DNA from: Vibrio rhizosphaerae
GTDB taxonomy: Bacteria > Pseudomonadota > Gammaproteobacteria > Enterobacterales > Vibrionaceae
DNA length: 64,000 nucleotides
NCBI RefSeq assembly: GCF_024347095.1
Contig: NZ_AP024903.1
Span: 2,666,001 to 2,730,000, forward strand
Direction of reading: 5' to 3'
In this document: positions 54,657-64,000 of the stretch, piece by piece
Position numbering within the stretch: position 1 is the stretch's first letter
Layout: every line of letters starts with the position of its first letter
Position numbers and translations under genes: made by a program
Notes under the pieces: model-generated
Database searches by the model: none
The model's input: the letters and a program-made list of their open reading frames with translations, nothing else
What the model was told of the DNA's origin: nothing

Positions 54657-55574
54657 TTAAGCCAATACAGAACTCGGGTCTGCAAACGCAACCGGTGAAC
54701 CAACATCTTCACCAAACGTTGCCCATTCCCAAGCTTCCTGGTCTGCTAAAAGTGCACGTAATAATTGATTGTTCAGACCATGTCCTGATTTATAAGCTCT
54801 GAATTCACCCACAATTGAGTGACCACACATGTATAAATCACCGATAGCATCTAACACTTTATGCGTCACAAATTCATTGGCAAAACGCAGGCCATCTTCA
54901 TTCAGAATACGATAGTCATCCAGAACGATAGCACAATCAAAGCTACCGCCCAGACAAAGATTCTGTGACTGTAGGTATTCAATATCACGCATGAAACCGA
55001 ACGTTCTCGCCCGGGAAATATCACGAACAAACGATTGAGATGAGAAGTCAAATAATAGTCGCTGCTCATCGGATTCAATGGCCGGATGATTAAAATCAAT
55101 CTCGAAATCCATCCGAAAACCTTGGTAAGGGACTAATTCAGCCCACTTATCACCATCTTCGAACCGAACAGGCTTTTTCACCCGGATAAACCGCTTGGGC
55201 GCATTCTGAACTTCAATACCAGCTTGCTGTAAAAGGAAGACAAATGGACTCGCGCTACCATCCATAATTGGAATTTCCGGTGCATCGACTTCAACCACCG
55301 CGTTATCGATTCCCATCCCGGCTAAAGCAGCATTTAAGTGCTCTACGGTAGAAATCCGCACACCGTCGTCATTCACAAGCGCTGTACACAACATTGTGTC
55401 ACGTACATTTTCAGGATTTGCCGGAAAATCAACAGGTGGTGCTAAATCTGTACGGCGATAAATAATACCGGTATTTGCAGCGGCAGGGCGAAGAGTTAAC
55501 GTGACTTTTCGACCAGAGTGAAGTCCCACCCCAGTTGTTTTCACTATCTCTTTCAACGTACGTTGTCTGATCAT
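54657..55574 (-). CDS. lpxC: UDP-3-O-acyl-N-acetylglucosamine deacetylase
   Basis: Zinc enzyme committing to lipid A synthesis. 305 residues, E. coli length. Zn ligands: His in [12 protein letters not shown] near residue 79, and [21 protein letters not shown] near 238-260 (His/Asp and catalytic His). [16 protein letters not shown] at the N terminus. GAGG is upstream of the ATG. It follows ftsZ as in E. coli, ending the dcw cluster. Confidence 0.97.
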   Translation of the reverse strand: MIRQRTLKEIVKTTGVGLHSGRKVTLTLRPAAANTGIIYRRTDLAPPVDFPANPENVRDTMLCTALVNDDGVRISTVEHLNAALAGMGIDNAVVEVDAPEIPIMDGSASPFVFLLQQAGIEVQNAPKRFIRVKKPVRFEDGDKWAELVPYQGFRMDFEIDFNHPAIESDEQRLLFDFSSQSFVRDISRARTFGFMRDIEYLQSQNLCLGGSFDCAIVLDDYRILNEDGLRFANEFVTHKVLDAIGDLYMCGHSIVGEFRAYKSGHGLNNQLLRALLADQEAWEWATFGEDVGSPVAFADPSSVLA

Positions 55575-55669
55575 CTGCTTGCCTCAATGTCAGTGCTACA
55601 AAACACGGCCAACTTATATATTGGCCGCATATAATATCATAATTGTGAGCGGTGTCAAATTATGATAAA

Positions 55670-56905
55670 TCAATCAGCCTGACGACGTAAAAAAGCCGGA
55701 ATATCGAGATAACCACTTTCTTTCTCTTTCGGGGCCGTACTCTGACCAGCGCCTTGAGAATTTGCCGATGAAGGCTGAGATTTTGACTCAACATTCCCTT
55801 GCAACTTCGGTGCCACTTTTTCTTCAGTCTTCGCAGCAACATGATGAGGAACACCACTTTGCTGTGATGAAGCGGCTGGTTGCTGAGAACCAACAGCCTG
55901 TTGTGAGTTTGCCTTGCCACCCGCAACGAGCGTGATATCCGGTTTTCTCTCATTACCGATCCCAGTCGCAACAACCGTCACGCGAATCTCATCCGCCATA
56001 TCCGGATCAAGCGAAGTACCGATAACAACCGTTGCATTATCCGAAGCAAATGCTTTGACCGTATTACCAACTGTTTCAAACTCATCCAGACGCATATCAA
56101 GACCAGCGGTAATATTCACCAGTACACCACGTGCGCCAGCAAGGTCGATATCTTCCAGTAACGGACTCGAAATCGCCATTTCAGCGGCTTCTTCAGCTCG
56201 GTCTTCACCTTTGGCGACCCCACTTCCCATCATTGCGTGTCCCATTTCAGACATGACGGTTCTCACATCTGCAAAGTCCACGTTGATCATGCCGGGGCGG
56301 GTAATCAATTCAGCAATCCCCTGAACCGCATTCTTCAATACGTCGTTCGCACTGGCAAAGGCTTCAAGTAGGGTGATACCACGTCCCAATACTTTAAGCA
56401 GCTTCTCATTCGGAATCGTAATCAAAGAGTCAACATGCTTTGATAACTCTTCGATGCCTTGTTCTGCAAAGGCTAAACGTTTTTTCCCTTCAAAGCTAAA
56501 AGGTTTGGTAACGACAGCAACCGTTAACACACCCAGTTCTTTTGCGACTTCCGCAATCACTGGCGCTGCTCCCGTACCGGTACCACCACCCATACCAGCT
56601 GCGATAAACACCATATCGGCACCGGTTAAGGATTCTTTAATTTTTTCTTTGTCTTCAAGAGCAGCATCACGTCCTACTTGAGGATTTGCACCAGCACCTA
56701 ACCCTTTGGTGATATCCCCACCAATTTGAATCACAGTACTTACACTTGTCTTACGAAGTGCCTGTGCATCTGTGTTAACACTGATGAATTCCACGCCTTC
56801 GATGGATTCACGCACCATGTGTTCTACAGCGTTACCGCCGCCGCCACCAACTCCAACGACTTTAATTACAGCATCGTCAGACATTTCCATCATCGGTTCA
56901 AACAT
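55670..56905 (-). CDS. ftsZ: Cell-division GTPase FtsZ
   Basis: Tubulin-like GTPase forming the Z-ring. 411 residues. GTP-binding: [12 protein letters not shown] near residue 20, tubulin signature [13 protein letters not shown] near 107, and synergy loop NVDFADVR near 206. A disordered Gln/Ser-rich linker (about 320-385) precedes the conserved C-terminal peptide [13 protein letters not shown] that binds FtsA and ZipA. GGAGATAACAC precedes the ATG. Confidence 0.98.
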   Translation of the reverse strand: MFEPMMEMSDDAVIKVVGVGGGGGNAVEHMVRESIEGVEFISVNTDAQALRKTSVSTVIQIGGDITKGLGAGANPQVGRDAALEDKEKIKESLTGADMVFIAAGMGGGTGTGAAPVIAEVAKELGVLTVAVVTKPFSFEGKKRLAFAEQGIEELSKHVDSLITIPNEKLLKVLGRGITLLEAFASANDVLKNAVQGIAELITRPGMINVDFADVRTVMSEMGHAMMGSGVAKGEDRAEEAAEMAISSPLLEDIDLAGARGVLVNITAGLDMRLDEFETVGNTVKAFASDNATVVIGTSLDPDMADEIRVTVVATGIGNERKPDITLVAGGKANSQQAVGSQQPAASSQQSGVPHHVAAKTEEKVAPKLQGNVESKSQPSSANSQGAGQSTAPKEKESGYLDIPAFLRRQAD

Positions 56906-56935
56906 GTGTTATCTCCGTTTTTCCTGCAACTCAGG

Positions 56936-58198
56936 TTAAAACTCTTTCTGTATCCAATTACGCAAACGACCAAATAGTCCAGACATCGATTGGCGTTTAG
57001 GTTCGCTATATTCTGTCTCGTCGTTAATTTGGCTATCCCTTGCATAATGGAGTAAACCAACCGCCGTAGAATGATACGGCTCTTTGACGTAGTCCGTGAG
57101 GCCACTCACTTCAAGTGGTTTTCCAACACGGACCTGATTGCGGAAAACACGTTCCGCACACTCGACCAGTCCTTCAATCTGAGCGGCACCACCCGTCAGA
57201 ACGACCCCAGCAGCTAAATGATGTTTGATCCCTTCAGATCGTAACTTTTCCTGCACAGTATCGATTGTCTGGTGAACCAGTCCCATTAATTCAGTGTAGC
57301 GAGGCTCTATCACTTCCGACAAGGTTTGACGCTGCAAACTCCGGGAAGGTCGCCCCCCAACACTTGGTACATTGACCGTGTCATCTTTACTGACTAACTC
57401 ACTCAACGCACATCCATATTTTACTTTTATCTCTTCAGCATCGCTGACTGGCGTCCCGAATGCAAATGCAATATCACTGGTTACAGCATTGCCAGCGTAC
57501 GAAAAAACTTCCGTATGGCGCAGTGCCCCACCAGTCCAAATCGCAATATCCATCGTTCCGGCACCGATATCGACCACACAGACACCGAGTTCTCGCTCAT
57601 CTTCAGTGATCACCGCGTTGCTGGCAGCCAGCCCTGAATAGACTAACTGTTCAACTTTCAGTCCACAACGCTCCACAGCCTTAATGATATTTCTCGCCAT
57701 ATCATTATGACAGGAAATAAGATGCACGCTCACTTCCATGCGCACACCCGATAACCCAAGTGGATTTTTAATGCCTTCCTGATAATCAATCGTAAACTCT
57801 TGAGGGATAACATGCAGGATTCGCTGCTCATCGCCAATCTTAATTGATTTTGCGGTATGAATGGCCCGGTCCATATCTTCCTGAGAAACTTCTTCCTCAG
57901 AAATGGTTCCCATTCCTTTTTCAATCCGACTCGCAATATGTTTGCCAGAGATTGATAAAAAAACGTTGCGAATCTGGCACTCAGCCATCAATTCAGCTTG
58001 GTCGATTGCTCGCTGAACCGACTTTACAACCGATTCCAAATCATTAACACCACCCTTATCCATGCCTCTGGATGGGCTGGTTCCTGCACCGATGATATTA
58101 ATCTGCCCGTCAGGCAATATTTCTCCGACTAAAGCAGAAACAGTTGCCGTGCCAACATCGAGACCTACAATTATGTTGTCATCGGTCATTTTTGTCAT
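56936..58198 (-). CDS. ftsA: Cell-division protein FtsA
   Basis: Actin-like ATPase that tethers FtsZ to the membrane and recruits later division proteins. 420 residues. ATP-binding VGLDVGTATVSALV near residue 12, VDIGAGTMDIAIW near 205, GVVLTGGAAQIEGL near 335, and an amphipathic membrane-targeting end GLFGRLRNWIQKEF. It overlaps ftsQ by 20 bp and precedes ftsZ by 30 bp. Confidence 0.97.
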   Translation of the reverse strand: MTKMTDDNIIVGLDVGTATVSALVGEILPDGQINIIGAGTSPSRGMDKGGVNDLESVVKSVQRAIDQAELMAECQIRNVFLSISGKHIASRIEKGMGTISEEEVSQEDMDRAIHTAKSIKIGDEQRILHVIPQEFTIDYQEGIKNPLGLSGVRMEVSVHLISCHNDMARNIIKAVERCGLKVEQLVYSGLAASNAVITEDERELGVCVVDIGAGTMDIAIWTGGALRHTEVFSYAGNAVTSDIAFAFGTPVSDAEEIKVKYGCALSELVSKDDTVNVPSVGGRPSRSLQRQTLSEVIEPRYTELMGLVHQTIDTVQEKLRSEGIKHHLAAGVVLTGGAAQIEGLVECAERVFRNQVRVGKPLEVSGLTDYVKEPYHSTAVGLLHYARDSQINDETEYSEPKRQSMSGLFGRLRNWIQKEF

Positions 58199-58973
58199 CC
58201 GTTGTATTCTCTTGTTCTAACTCTTGTTCCGAAAACCACCCGACAGCAGCTCCGGTATCATATCTGAGGTCAATATAGCTTATTTTTTCAGCTTTTTGAC
58301 CAAAATAACGATAAAGTGCAACGAACCTCATGATTCGTTCCTTGATCGACTCTTTCCCCAATTCAAGGCGAATACCGTTGTCCAGTATGATCTGCCAAGC
58401 TCTGCGCTCATTCAGCAACAGAGAGGAAATATTCAATCCTAATTTTTGAAATTCAGGATTATATTCTCGCCACATATCAAGGACTTCAACCGACGAATTT
58501 TCCGGGCCATATAATTTGACATGCTCGCCTTGCACAAGCCCTAAATCGCCATGAAACACCACACCATGTTCGTCCAAAAGTGCCTGACCATTCCATATCG
58601 CCTGAACTTGGTGCTCAGTCAGGAACACTTTAATCGTATCTGGCCATTGCTTACGAATCGAGGCATGTTCAACCCACGGAATCATTTGAACACGACGTTG
58701 TAACTGATCCACATCCTGAGACATAAATGTTCCGATATGCTCCAACGAAGCAAAGGCCTGCTGAACATCATGTGCCGTCACATACTTCAAATGCCCCTGC
58801 AAAATGATTCGAGACAGAGGTAATCGGTTTTCATCCCACATCCAACTTAATGCAGAATAAAGGAGTAAGCCGATGAAAAAAGTCACCGAAAACAGAAAAA
58901 TCCCACCCCAGACTCGTTCTCTGAGCCATGGTGACAGTGACAGCTGATGGCTTCTCATTAATATTTGCTTCAT
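58179..58973 (-). CDS. ftsQ: Cell-division protein FtsQ
   Basis: Bitopic protein of the FtsQLB complex linking the cytoplasmic ring to septal wall synthesis. 264 residues: short basic N terminus, one membrane helix about 25-45 (IFLFSVTFFIGLLLYSALS), POTRA domain about 55-125 (LQGHLKYVTAHDVQQAF), then a beta domain to about 250. It precedes and overlaps ftsA. No ddlB lies between it and murC. Confidence 0.94.
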   Translation of the reverse strand: MKQILMRSHQLSLSPWLRERVWGGIFLFSVTFFIGLLLYSALSWMWDENRLPLSRIILQGHLKYVTAHDVQQAFASLEHIGTFMSQDVDQLQRRVQMIPWVEHASIRKQWPDTIKVFLTEHQVQAIWNGQALLDEHGVVFHGDLGLVQGEHVKLYGPENSSVEVLDMWREYNPEFQKLGLNISSLLLNERRAWQIILDNGIRLELGKESIKERIMRFVALYRYFGQKAEKISYIDLRYDTGAAVGWFSEQELEQENTTDDKNDR

Positions 58974-59157
58974 TCAAGTTCACCGTCAGCCATCAATTGA
59001 CTTTGTATATCCTGCTTTCGAATTACAATTGTGGCAAAAACATTCACTATAACTTTCGGATTATACTGAGCTCACTAAAAGTATCAAATAAAGAAAAACA
59101 GAAATTTAGCCCTGATGCCAACTTCCCTATCATTTGAAACAGATAAATATTAGCTTT

Positions 59158-60621
59158 TTATCCTACTTGTTGCATTTTTTCGATATTCAATTGCAACAAC
59201 GCTAATTGTCTCGCTACTTTGCCAATATCACCCGCGCCTTGCGTCAACACTAAGTCACCATCTTGTAATACATTTGCGAGCACACCCGGTAACGTCTGAC
59301 TATCAGGGACAAAAATCGGATCAATTTTGCCGCGGCTCCGAATCGTCCGGCATAATGAACGTCCGTCAGCACCGGCAATCGGTTTTTCACCTGCCGGATA
59401 AACATCGAGCATGATCAGCACGTCAACCTGCTCAAGAACATTGGCAAAATCATCATATAAATCGCGGGTTCGACTATAGCGATGCGGCTGAAAAATCATC
59501 ACCAAACGCTTTTCTGTCCAACCACTTCTGGCCGCCTGAATGGTCACATCAACTTCTGTCGGATGATGACCATAGTCATCAACCAGCATGACTTGCCCCC
59601 GACCAGAATCAAATACGCCCAAATGATCAAAGCGGCGGCCGGTCCCTTGCGTACTTTCCATCGCTTTCAAAATGGCATCATCACCAATGTCATCTTCCGT
59701 TGCGACGGCAATCGCAGCCGCTGCGTTCATTGCATTATGTCGACCGGGAATATTCAAGGTTATCGATAAATCAGAACGCCCTTTACGGACCACGGTAAAT
59801 TTACCCTGCTGACCATTTTGCTGATAATTTTCGATACGAACATCGGCATCCGGTGAGAAACCATAAGTCACAACATGACGACTCAATTGCGGAATCAGTT
59901 CCCGCACCACCGGATCATCGATACAAAGAATCGCTTGTCCATAAAAAGGCAAATTATGTAAAAAATCGATGAACGTCCGCTTCAGGGTTTCAAAATCCCC
60001 GTGGTAGGTGTCCATATGATCCGCTTCAATATTAGTCACAATACTGACCATTGGCTGCAAGTGTAAGAAGGAGGCATCACTTTCATCCGCTTCTGCGATT
60101 AAAATACGGCTACTTCCCAACCTTGCATTGGTTCCGGCACTTTTAACTAATCCACCATTGACGAATGTCGGGTCTAACCCGGCTTCGGAATAGATTTGTG
60201 TCACTAAAGCGGTCGTCGTCGTTTTACCGTGTGTCCCCGCAACCGCAATCCCATGGCGAAAGCGCATCAGTTCAGCCAACATTTCAGCCCTACGTACAAT
60301 CGGCACTCGTCTTTCTCTGGCTTCAATAAGCTCAGGGTTATTCATGTCAATTGCTGTAGAAACAACGACAACACTCGCTTGTGCAACATTTGCCGCCTGA
60401 TGACCGATATGAATCACTGCACCTTTGGCGGTTAAATTATCGGTGACAGCATTGGCCGCGATATCAGACCCCGTGATCTGATAGCCTTCATTCAATAAAA
60501 CCTCGGCAATACCACTCATACCCGCACCACCGATCCCGACAAAGTGAATACACTTCACCCGACGCATTTCAGGAATGACGGTTCTGAGCTGGGATATATC
60601 GGGCGTATAGGTCATTGTCAT
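59158..60621 (-). CDS. murC: UDP-N-acetylmuramate-L-alanine ligase
   Basis: ATP-dependent Mur ligase adding L-Ala to UDP-MurNAc. 487 residues. [17 protein letters not shown] near residue 25, ATP loop [14 protein letters not shown] near 120, [13 protein letters not shown] near 185, [11 protein letters not shown] near 290, and DYGHHPTEV near 345. The ATG at 60621 has GGAAAG 4 nt upstream; a further in-frame ATG at 60633 would overlap murG's stop. Confidence 0.96.
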   Translation of the reverse strand: MTMTYTPDISQLRTVIPEMRRVKCIHFVGIGGAGMSGIAEVLLNEGYQITGSDIAANAVTDNLTAKGAVIHIGHQAANVAQASVVVVSTAIDMNNPELIEARERRVPIVRRAEMLAELMRFRHGIAVAGTHGKTTTTALVTQIYSEAGLDPTFVNGGLVKSAGTNARLGSSRILIAEADESDASFLHLQPMVSIVTNIEADHMDTYHGDFETLKRTFIDFLHNLPFYGQAILCIDDPVVRELIPQLSRHVVTYGFSPDADVRIENYQQNGQQGKFTVVRKGRSDLSITLNIPGRHNAMNAAAAIAVATEDDIGDDAILKAMESTQGTGRRFDHLGVFDSGRGQVMLVDDYGHHPTEVDVTIQAARSGWTEKRLVMIFQPHRYSRTRDLYDDFANVLEQVDVLIMLDVYPAGEKPIAGADGRSLCRTIRSRGKIDPIFVPDSQTLPGVLANVLQDGDLVLTQGAGDIGKVARQLALLQLNIEKMQQVG

Positions 60622-60632
60622 GAAACTTTCCA

Positions 60633-61697
60633 TTATTCAGTTAAAGAGATGATCGCATTCGCAACGATCTTATCAGCATCAGGCTGTGCAAGTTGTCTGG
60701 CTTTCACAGCCATATCAAGCAATCGGCTTCGGTCAAGCTGAGCAATGGCATCTGCCATTTTCTGCGCGCTCAGTTCGGGCTGTTCAATCATCATCGCAGC
60801 CCCTGATGCAACCAAATGATCAGCATTCAGTGCTTGTTGGCGATCTTTGTGCATGAAAGGAACAAAAATCGCCCCGACACCAGCGGCTGCAATTTCAGAA
60901 ACCGTTAACGCGCCAGACCGACAAATCAACAAATCAGCCCATGCATACGCTTCAGCCACATCATCGATAAACTCCGTGACATGCACCGACGCAATCTGTT
61001 GGTGGTGATATTGTTCCTCAACCGCCGATTGATTACCTTTACCGGCCTGATGACGAATTTCAAATTCATGATGCGCCAACAATGCCATCGCTTCAGGCAT
61101 TGTCTGATTCAAAATACGGGCGCCTTGGCTTCCCCCCATCACTAAAATCCGAATGGGGCCATGACGGTCTTGCATTCGCTGCATGGGCGCAGCCAATCGG
61201 ACGACATCCGTACGAACCGGATTGCCAACCACATCAGCATTCGGAAATGCTCCAGGAAACGCCTGAAAAACACGGCGGGCGATACGAGAAAGCCAACGGT
61301 TGGTCAACCCCGCTACCGCATTCTGTTCATGTAAGACAACGGGAATGCCCAATAACCAAGCGGCAACACCACCGGGACCACTGACATAGCCTCCCATCCC
61401 TAACACAACATCCGGTTGCCACTGTTTGATATAGGCCCGGGCCTGAAAGATGGCATTGATAATTTGAAAAGGCGCTTTTAATAGCCGAACAATACCCTGT
61501 CCCCGTAATCCTTTGACCTGAATAAAATCAATATCAATCTGGTGCTTAGGGACTAATTCGGCTTCCATTCTGTCGGCGGTTCCCAACCAACGAATTTCCC
61601 ACCCTTGCGCTTGTAATGCTTTGGCAACGGCAAGCCCGGGGAAAACGTGTCCCCCGGTGCCACCCGCCATTACCATTAAACGTTTATTCTTGATCAT
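60633..61697 (-). CDS. murG: UDP-GlcNAc:lipid I glycosyltransferase MurG
   Basis: Peripheral membrane GT-B transferase that makes lipid II. 354 residues. Gly-rich loop [15 protein letters not shown] near residue 11, [13 protein letters not shown] near 95, [12 protein letters not shown] near 125, [11 protein letters not shown] near 190, and [14 protein letters not shown] near 263. It overlaps ftsW by 14 bp and lies next to murC. Confidence 0.96.
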   Translation of the reverse strand: MIKNKRLMVMAGGTGGHVFPGLAVAKALQAQGWEIRWLGTADRMEAELVPKHQIDIDFIQVKGLRGQGIVRLLKAPFQIINAIFQARAYIKQWQPDVVLGMGGYVSGPGGVAAWLLGIPVVLHEQNAVAGLTNRWLSRIARRVFQAFPGAFPNADVVGNPVRTDVVRLAAPMQRMQDRHGPIRILVMGGSQGARILNQTMPEAMALLAHHEFEIRHQAGKGNQSAVEEQYHHQQIASVHVTEFIDDVAEAYAWADLLICRSGALTVSEIAAAGVGAIFVPFMHKDRQQALNADHLVASGAAMMIEQPELSAQKMADAIAQLDRSRLLDMAVKARQLAQPDADKIVANAIISLTE

Positions 61698-62883
61698 TTG
61701 TGTTCTTTACAACTTCTTTTTCCATATCTGCGAGCCGGCATTCAAAATCGATTCTTAATAAAATTGAAACCGCGACAGACATTACAATTAAGCTCGAACC
61801 ACCATAACTAATCAGTGGCAGCGTGAGTCCTTTGGTCGGAACAATCCCTGCTGCTGCACCGACATTGACCAATGTCTGAAAAGCAAACCAAATACCAATG
61901 CCGAAGGCCAGATACCCCCCAAACTGTTGCTCATGCTCAAATGCTTTTTTACCGATGAATACCGCTTTCATGACTAACCACATCAGTAACAGCAAGACCA
62001 GAACAACGCCGACGAACCCCAGTTCTTCGGCTAAGACGGCAAAGACAAAATCGGTATGCGCTTCAGGTAAATACTCCAGTTTTTGAATTGAATTTCCGAG
62101 CCCCTGACCAAACCAGCCACCACGCCCGAAAGCCATCAGTGATTGTGTCAACTGATACCCACTACCAAAAGGATCTTCCCAAGGGTCGAGAAACGATGTG
62201 ACCCGGCGGATCCGATATGGTTCAGCAATGATCAGTCCAATGACGGAAAGAACCCCGGCAACCATCAAGGCAATAAACTGTGACAACTTTGCCCCGGCAA
62301 TAAATAGCATGCCGAATAAAGTCACCAACATCACAATCACGGTTCCCAAGTCTGGCTGAAGCAGTAGCAAAATAGCCAGACATGAAAACACCATAATCGG
62401 TTTCATGAATCCGCCAAAAAAGGTTTGCCTGACTTCATCATGCTTTCTGACCAAATAGCCAGACATAAAAATAAATAACGTCAGTTTTGCCACCTCAGCA
62501 GGCTGTAGGTTAAACAGGCCCAAAGGAATCCAACGAGATGCGCCATTCACGGACTTTCCGGCAATCAGTACAATCACTAACAGCACAAATGAGATCGCTA
62601 ATAGCAGTGAACTGTACTGAAACCAACGATGTAAGGGAACTTGCAAAACGACAGCAGAGACCACTAATGCCAACGCTAAAAAAGTTGCCTGCCGAAACAT
62701 AAAATGGAACGGTTGATCGGTCAGCCGTGAGCTCACGGGAAACGATGCCGATGTTACCATCACCAAACCGATTAACATCAGTCCCAGTGCAATCCATACC
62801 AGTTGTCGATCAAACAGTACCTGAGGACTTGGCGTCTTCAGCCATCGAATCATTCTGGCGGTTGCTTTCGATACGAGTGACAC
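61684..62883 (-). CDS. ftsW: Lipid II polymerase / division protein FtsW
   Basis: SEDS-family septal peptidoglycan polymerase. 399 residues, about ten membrane helices. SEDS motifs include [18 protein letters not shown] near residue 115, [12 protein letters not shown] near 175, [17 protein letters not shown] near 275 and [13 protein letters not shown] near 355. The start is GTG (62881-62883) with AGGGT 6 nt upstream. It overlaps the murG start and follows murD closely. Confidence 0.95.
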   Translation of the reverse strand: MSLVSKATARMIRWLKTPSPQVLFDRQLVWIALGLMLIGLVMVTSASFPVSSRLTDQPFHFMFRQATFLALALVVSAVVLQVPLHRWFQYSSLLLAISFVLLVIVLIAGKSVNGASRWIPLGLFNLQPAEVAKLTLFIFMSGYLVRKHDEVRQTFFGGFMKPIMVFSCLAILLLLQPDLGTVIVMLVTLFGMLFIAGAKLSQFIALMVAGVLSVIGLIIAEPYRIRRVTSFLDPWEDPFGSGYQLTQSLMAFGRGGWFGQGLGNSIQKLEYLPEAHTDFVFAVLAEELGFVGVVLVLLLLMWLVMKAVFIGKKAFEHEQQFGGYLAFGIGIWFAFQTLVNVGAAAGIVPTKGLTLPLISYGGSSLIVMSVAVSILLRIDFECRLADMEKEVVKNTNDQE

Positions 62884-62895
62884 AATAACCCTACA

Positions 62896-64000
62896 CTATG
62901 CGTACTGGTGTGCTAAATCGGCAAAGGCATCACCTCTTGCCATAAAATTCTTAAACTGATCAAAGCTGGCACAAGCAGGTGAAAGCATCACGATATCTCC
63001 CTGTAACAGCTGAGGGGCGATATCGGCAATCGCATCAGCCATTGTTTCATACTGCTTTGCAGCCGGATGCAGTTGCATAAACTGCTGACCATCACGCCCA
63101 AAGCAGCAAAGCCGGACATTGAGTGAACTGAGAACCGGTGCCAGCGGCGAAAAATCAGCCCCTTTACCGACACCGCCGACCAACAGATACAAAGTCCCGT
63201 TGAGAGTCAGACCGGAGAGCGCCGCCAAAGTGCTGGCAACATTCGTCGCTTTAGAGTCATTGACCCACTGAATGCCACGATTATCTTCAACAACCTGACA
63301 CCGATGTGTCAGTCCTGTGTAAGACTTGAGGACTTCAAGCCCTTTTTCGTAGCAAATACCGGACTGTTGCAACAAAGCGAATACGGTCAGGACATTAGCC
63401 AGATTATGGCGTCCGACTAATCGGAGTTGGTCACAGGCAATCACCGGATGTCCCTTCGCCATCAGATACTCACGGCCATCGTTTGACTGCAGAGCAAAAT
63501 CGGCCGCTTGAGAAATAGAGAATGTGACAACCTCACCGGAGAACATCTCAGGAAATGTCGCGGGATCGTCACGATTGACGATCGCAGCTTCGGCATGCAT
63601 AAAAATACGCAGTTTTGCTTGACGATATCCATCAATATCTCGATATCGATCCATATGATCTTCAGACAAATTCAAAAATGCGGCAGCTTTAAGTTTGAGG
63701 TGACTCGTTGTCTCTAGCTGGAAACTGGAAAGTTCCAGTACATATAAGTCGACAGATTCATCAATCAAGTCCAGTGCCGGAACGCCGATATTACCACCGA
63801 CAGCAACCCGAAGACCGGCCGCTGCGGCCATTTTTCCGGTTAAATCGGTGACGGTACTTTTCCCATTGGATCCCGTAATCGCGATGACTGGTTTATCGAT
63901 ATGCCGGGCAAATAGCTCAATATCACCAACAACGGGTGTACCGGCCTGAATAACGTGCTGGATTTCTGGTGTGGCTAACGCAATACCAGGATTGATGACG
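62896..64000 (-). CDS. murD: UDP-N-acetylmuramoyl-L-alanine-D-glutamate ligase (N terminus outside window)
   Basis: Mur ligase adding D-Glu. 367 C-terminal residues are visible, of about 440 in the family; the gene enters from the right edge. Visible blocks: [11 protein letters not shown] loop [68 protein letters not shown] and [15 protein letters not shown]. The frame continues in phase to base 64000, so the ATG at 63831 is not the start. Confidence 0.95.
   Translation of the reverse strand, partial: VINPGIALATPEIQHVIQAGTPVVGDIELFARHIDKPVIAITGSNGKSTVTDLTGKMAAAAGLRVAVGGNIGVPALDLIDESVDLYVLELSSFQLETTSHLKLKAAAFLNLSEDHMDRYRDIDGYRQAKLRIFMHAEAAIVNRDDPATFPEMFSGEVVTFSISQAADFALQSNDGREYLMAKGHPVIACDQLRLVGRHNLANVLTVFALLQQSGICYEKGLEVLKSYTGLTHRCQVVEDNRGIQWVNDSKATNVASTLAALSGLTLNGTLYLLVGGVGKGADFSPLAPVLSSLNVRLCCFGRDGQQFMQLHPAAKQYETMADAIADIAPQLLQGDIVMLSPACASFDQFKNFMARGDAFADLAHQYA

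Overview
This 64 kb window is a chromosomal segment of a gammaproteobacterium that looks like Vibrionaceae. The nucleoside transporter closely resembles the structurally characterised Vibrio cholerae CNT. The gene order nupC - yjjV - yaaA - alanine symporter - hemerythrin - ung - nfo - grcA - thrCBA - rraA - arcA/arcB - gltBD x2 - mtnN - cbiB-like - btuF - carBA - dapB - mutT - secA - lpxC - ftsZ matches, as I recall it, V. cholerae chromosome 1. No rRNA, tRNA, CRISPR array, intact transposase or prophage was seen.

Layout. (1) 1-3.2 kb: minus-strand deoxynucleoside catabolism (nupC transporter, then deoC and deoD). The deoA and deoB genes usual between deoC and deoD are missing. (2) 3.9-5.7 kb: yaaA, a 52-residue small gene and a TatD-type hydrolase, overlapping as an operon. 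(3) 5.7-8.8 kb: an apparent accessory insertion of three overlapping lipid genes (CDP-alcohol phosphatidyltransferase, CdsA-like, PlsC-like). It is flanked by inverted repeats on one side and an orphan coding remnant on the other. (4) 8.8-14.3 kb: AgcS-type symporter, DUF3545 and hemerythrin proteins, ung, a possible 37-residue Arg/Gly/Pro-rich protein, nfo, and grcA behind a clear double-FNR-box promoter. (5) 14.4-20.4 kb: thrLABC with a complete leader-peptide attenuator, rraA and a DUF3293 gene. (6) 20.8-26.5 kb: arcA and arcB facing each other, a membrane PAS-GGDEF protein and a YhcC-type radical SAM protein. (7) 27.1-39.3 kb: two complete, divergent gltBD operons in tandem. (8) 39.5-44.6 kb: mtnN, a CbiB-like protein, btuF, a TRIC/UPF0126 channel, a LysR regulator and a TSUP permease. 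(9) 44.7-51 kb: carAB with a TTG start and a hairpin-bearing leader, dapB and mutT. (10) 51-64 kb: secA, dciA and the division/cell-wall (dcw) cluster lpxC-ftsZ-ftsA-ftsQ-murC-murG-ftsW-murD; murD runs off the window end.

Together the genes cover nitrogen and amino-acid supply (glutamate synthase, threonine, carbamoyl phosphate, diaminopimelate), redox control (ArcAB, FNR-controlled GrcA), DNA repair (Ung, Nfo, MutT), and envelope growth and division. Most of the window is conserved backbone. The best candidate for something little described is the three-gene lipid module at about 5.97-8.31 kb. It could in principle run lysophosphatidate to phosphatidate to CDP-diacylglycerol to a phosphatidyl-alcohol, and its phosphatidyltransferase carries a non-canonical catalytic motif.
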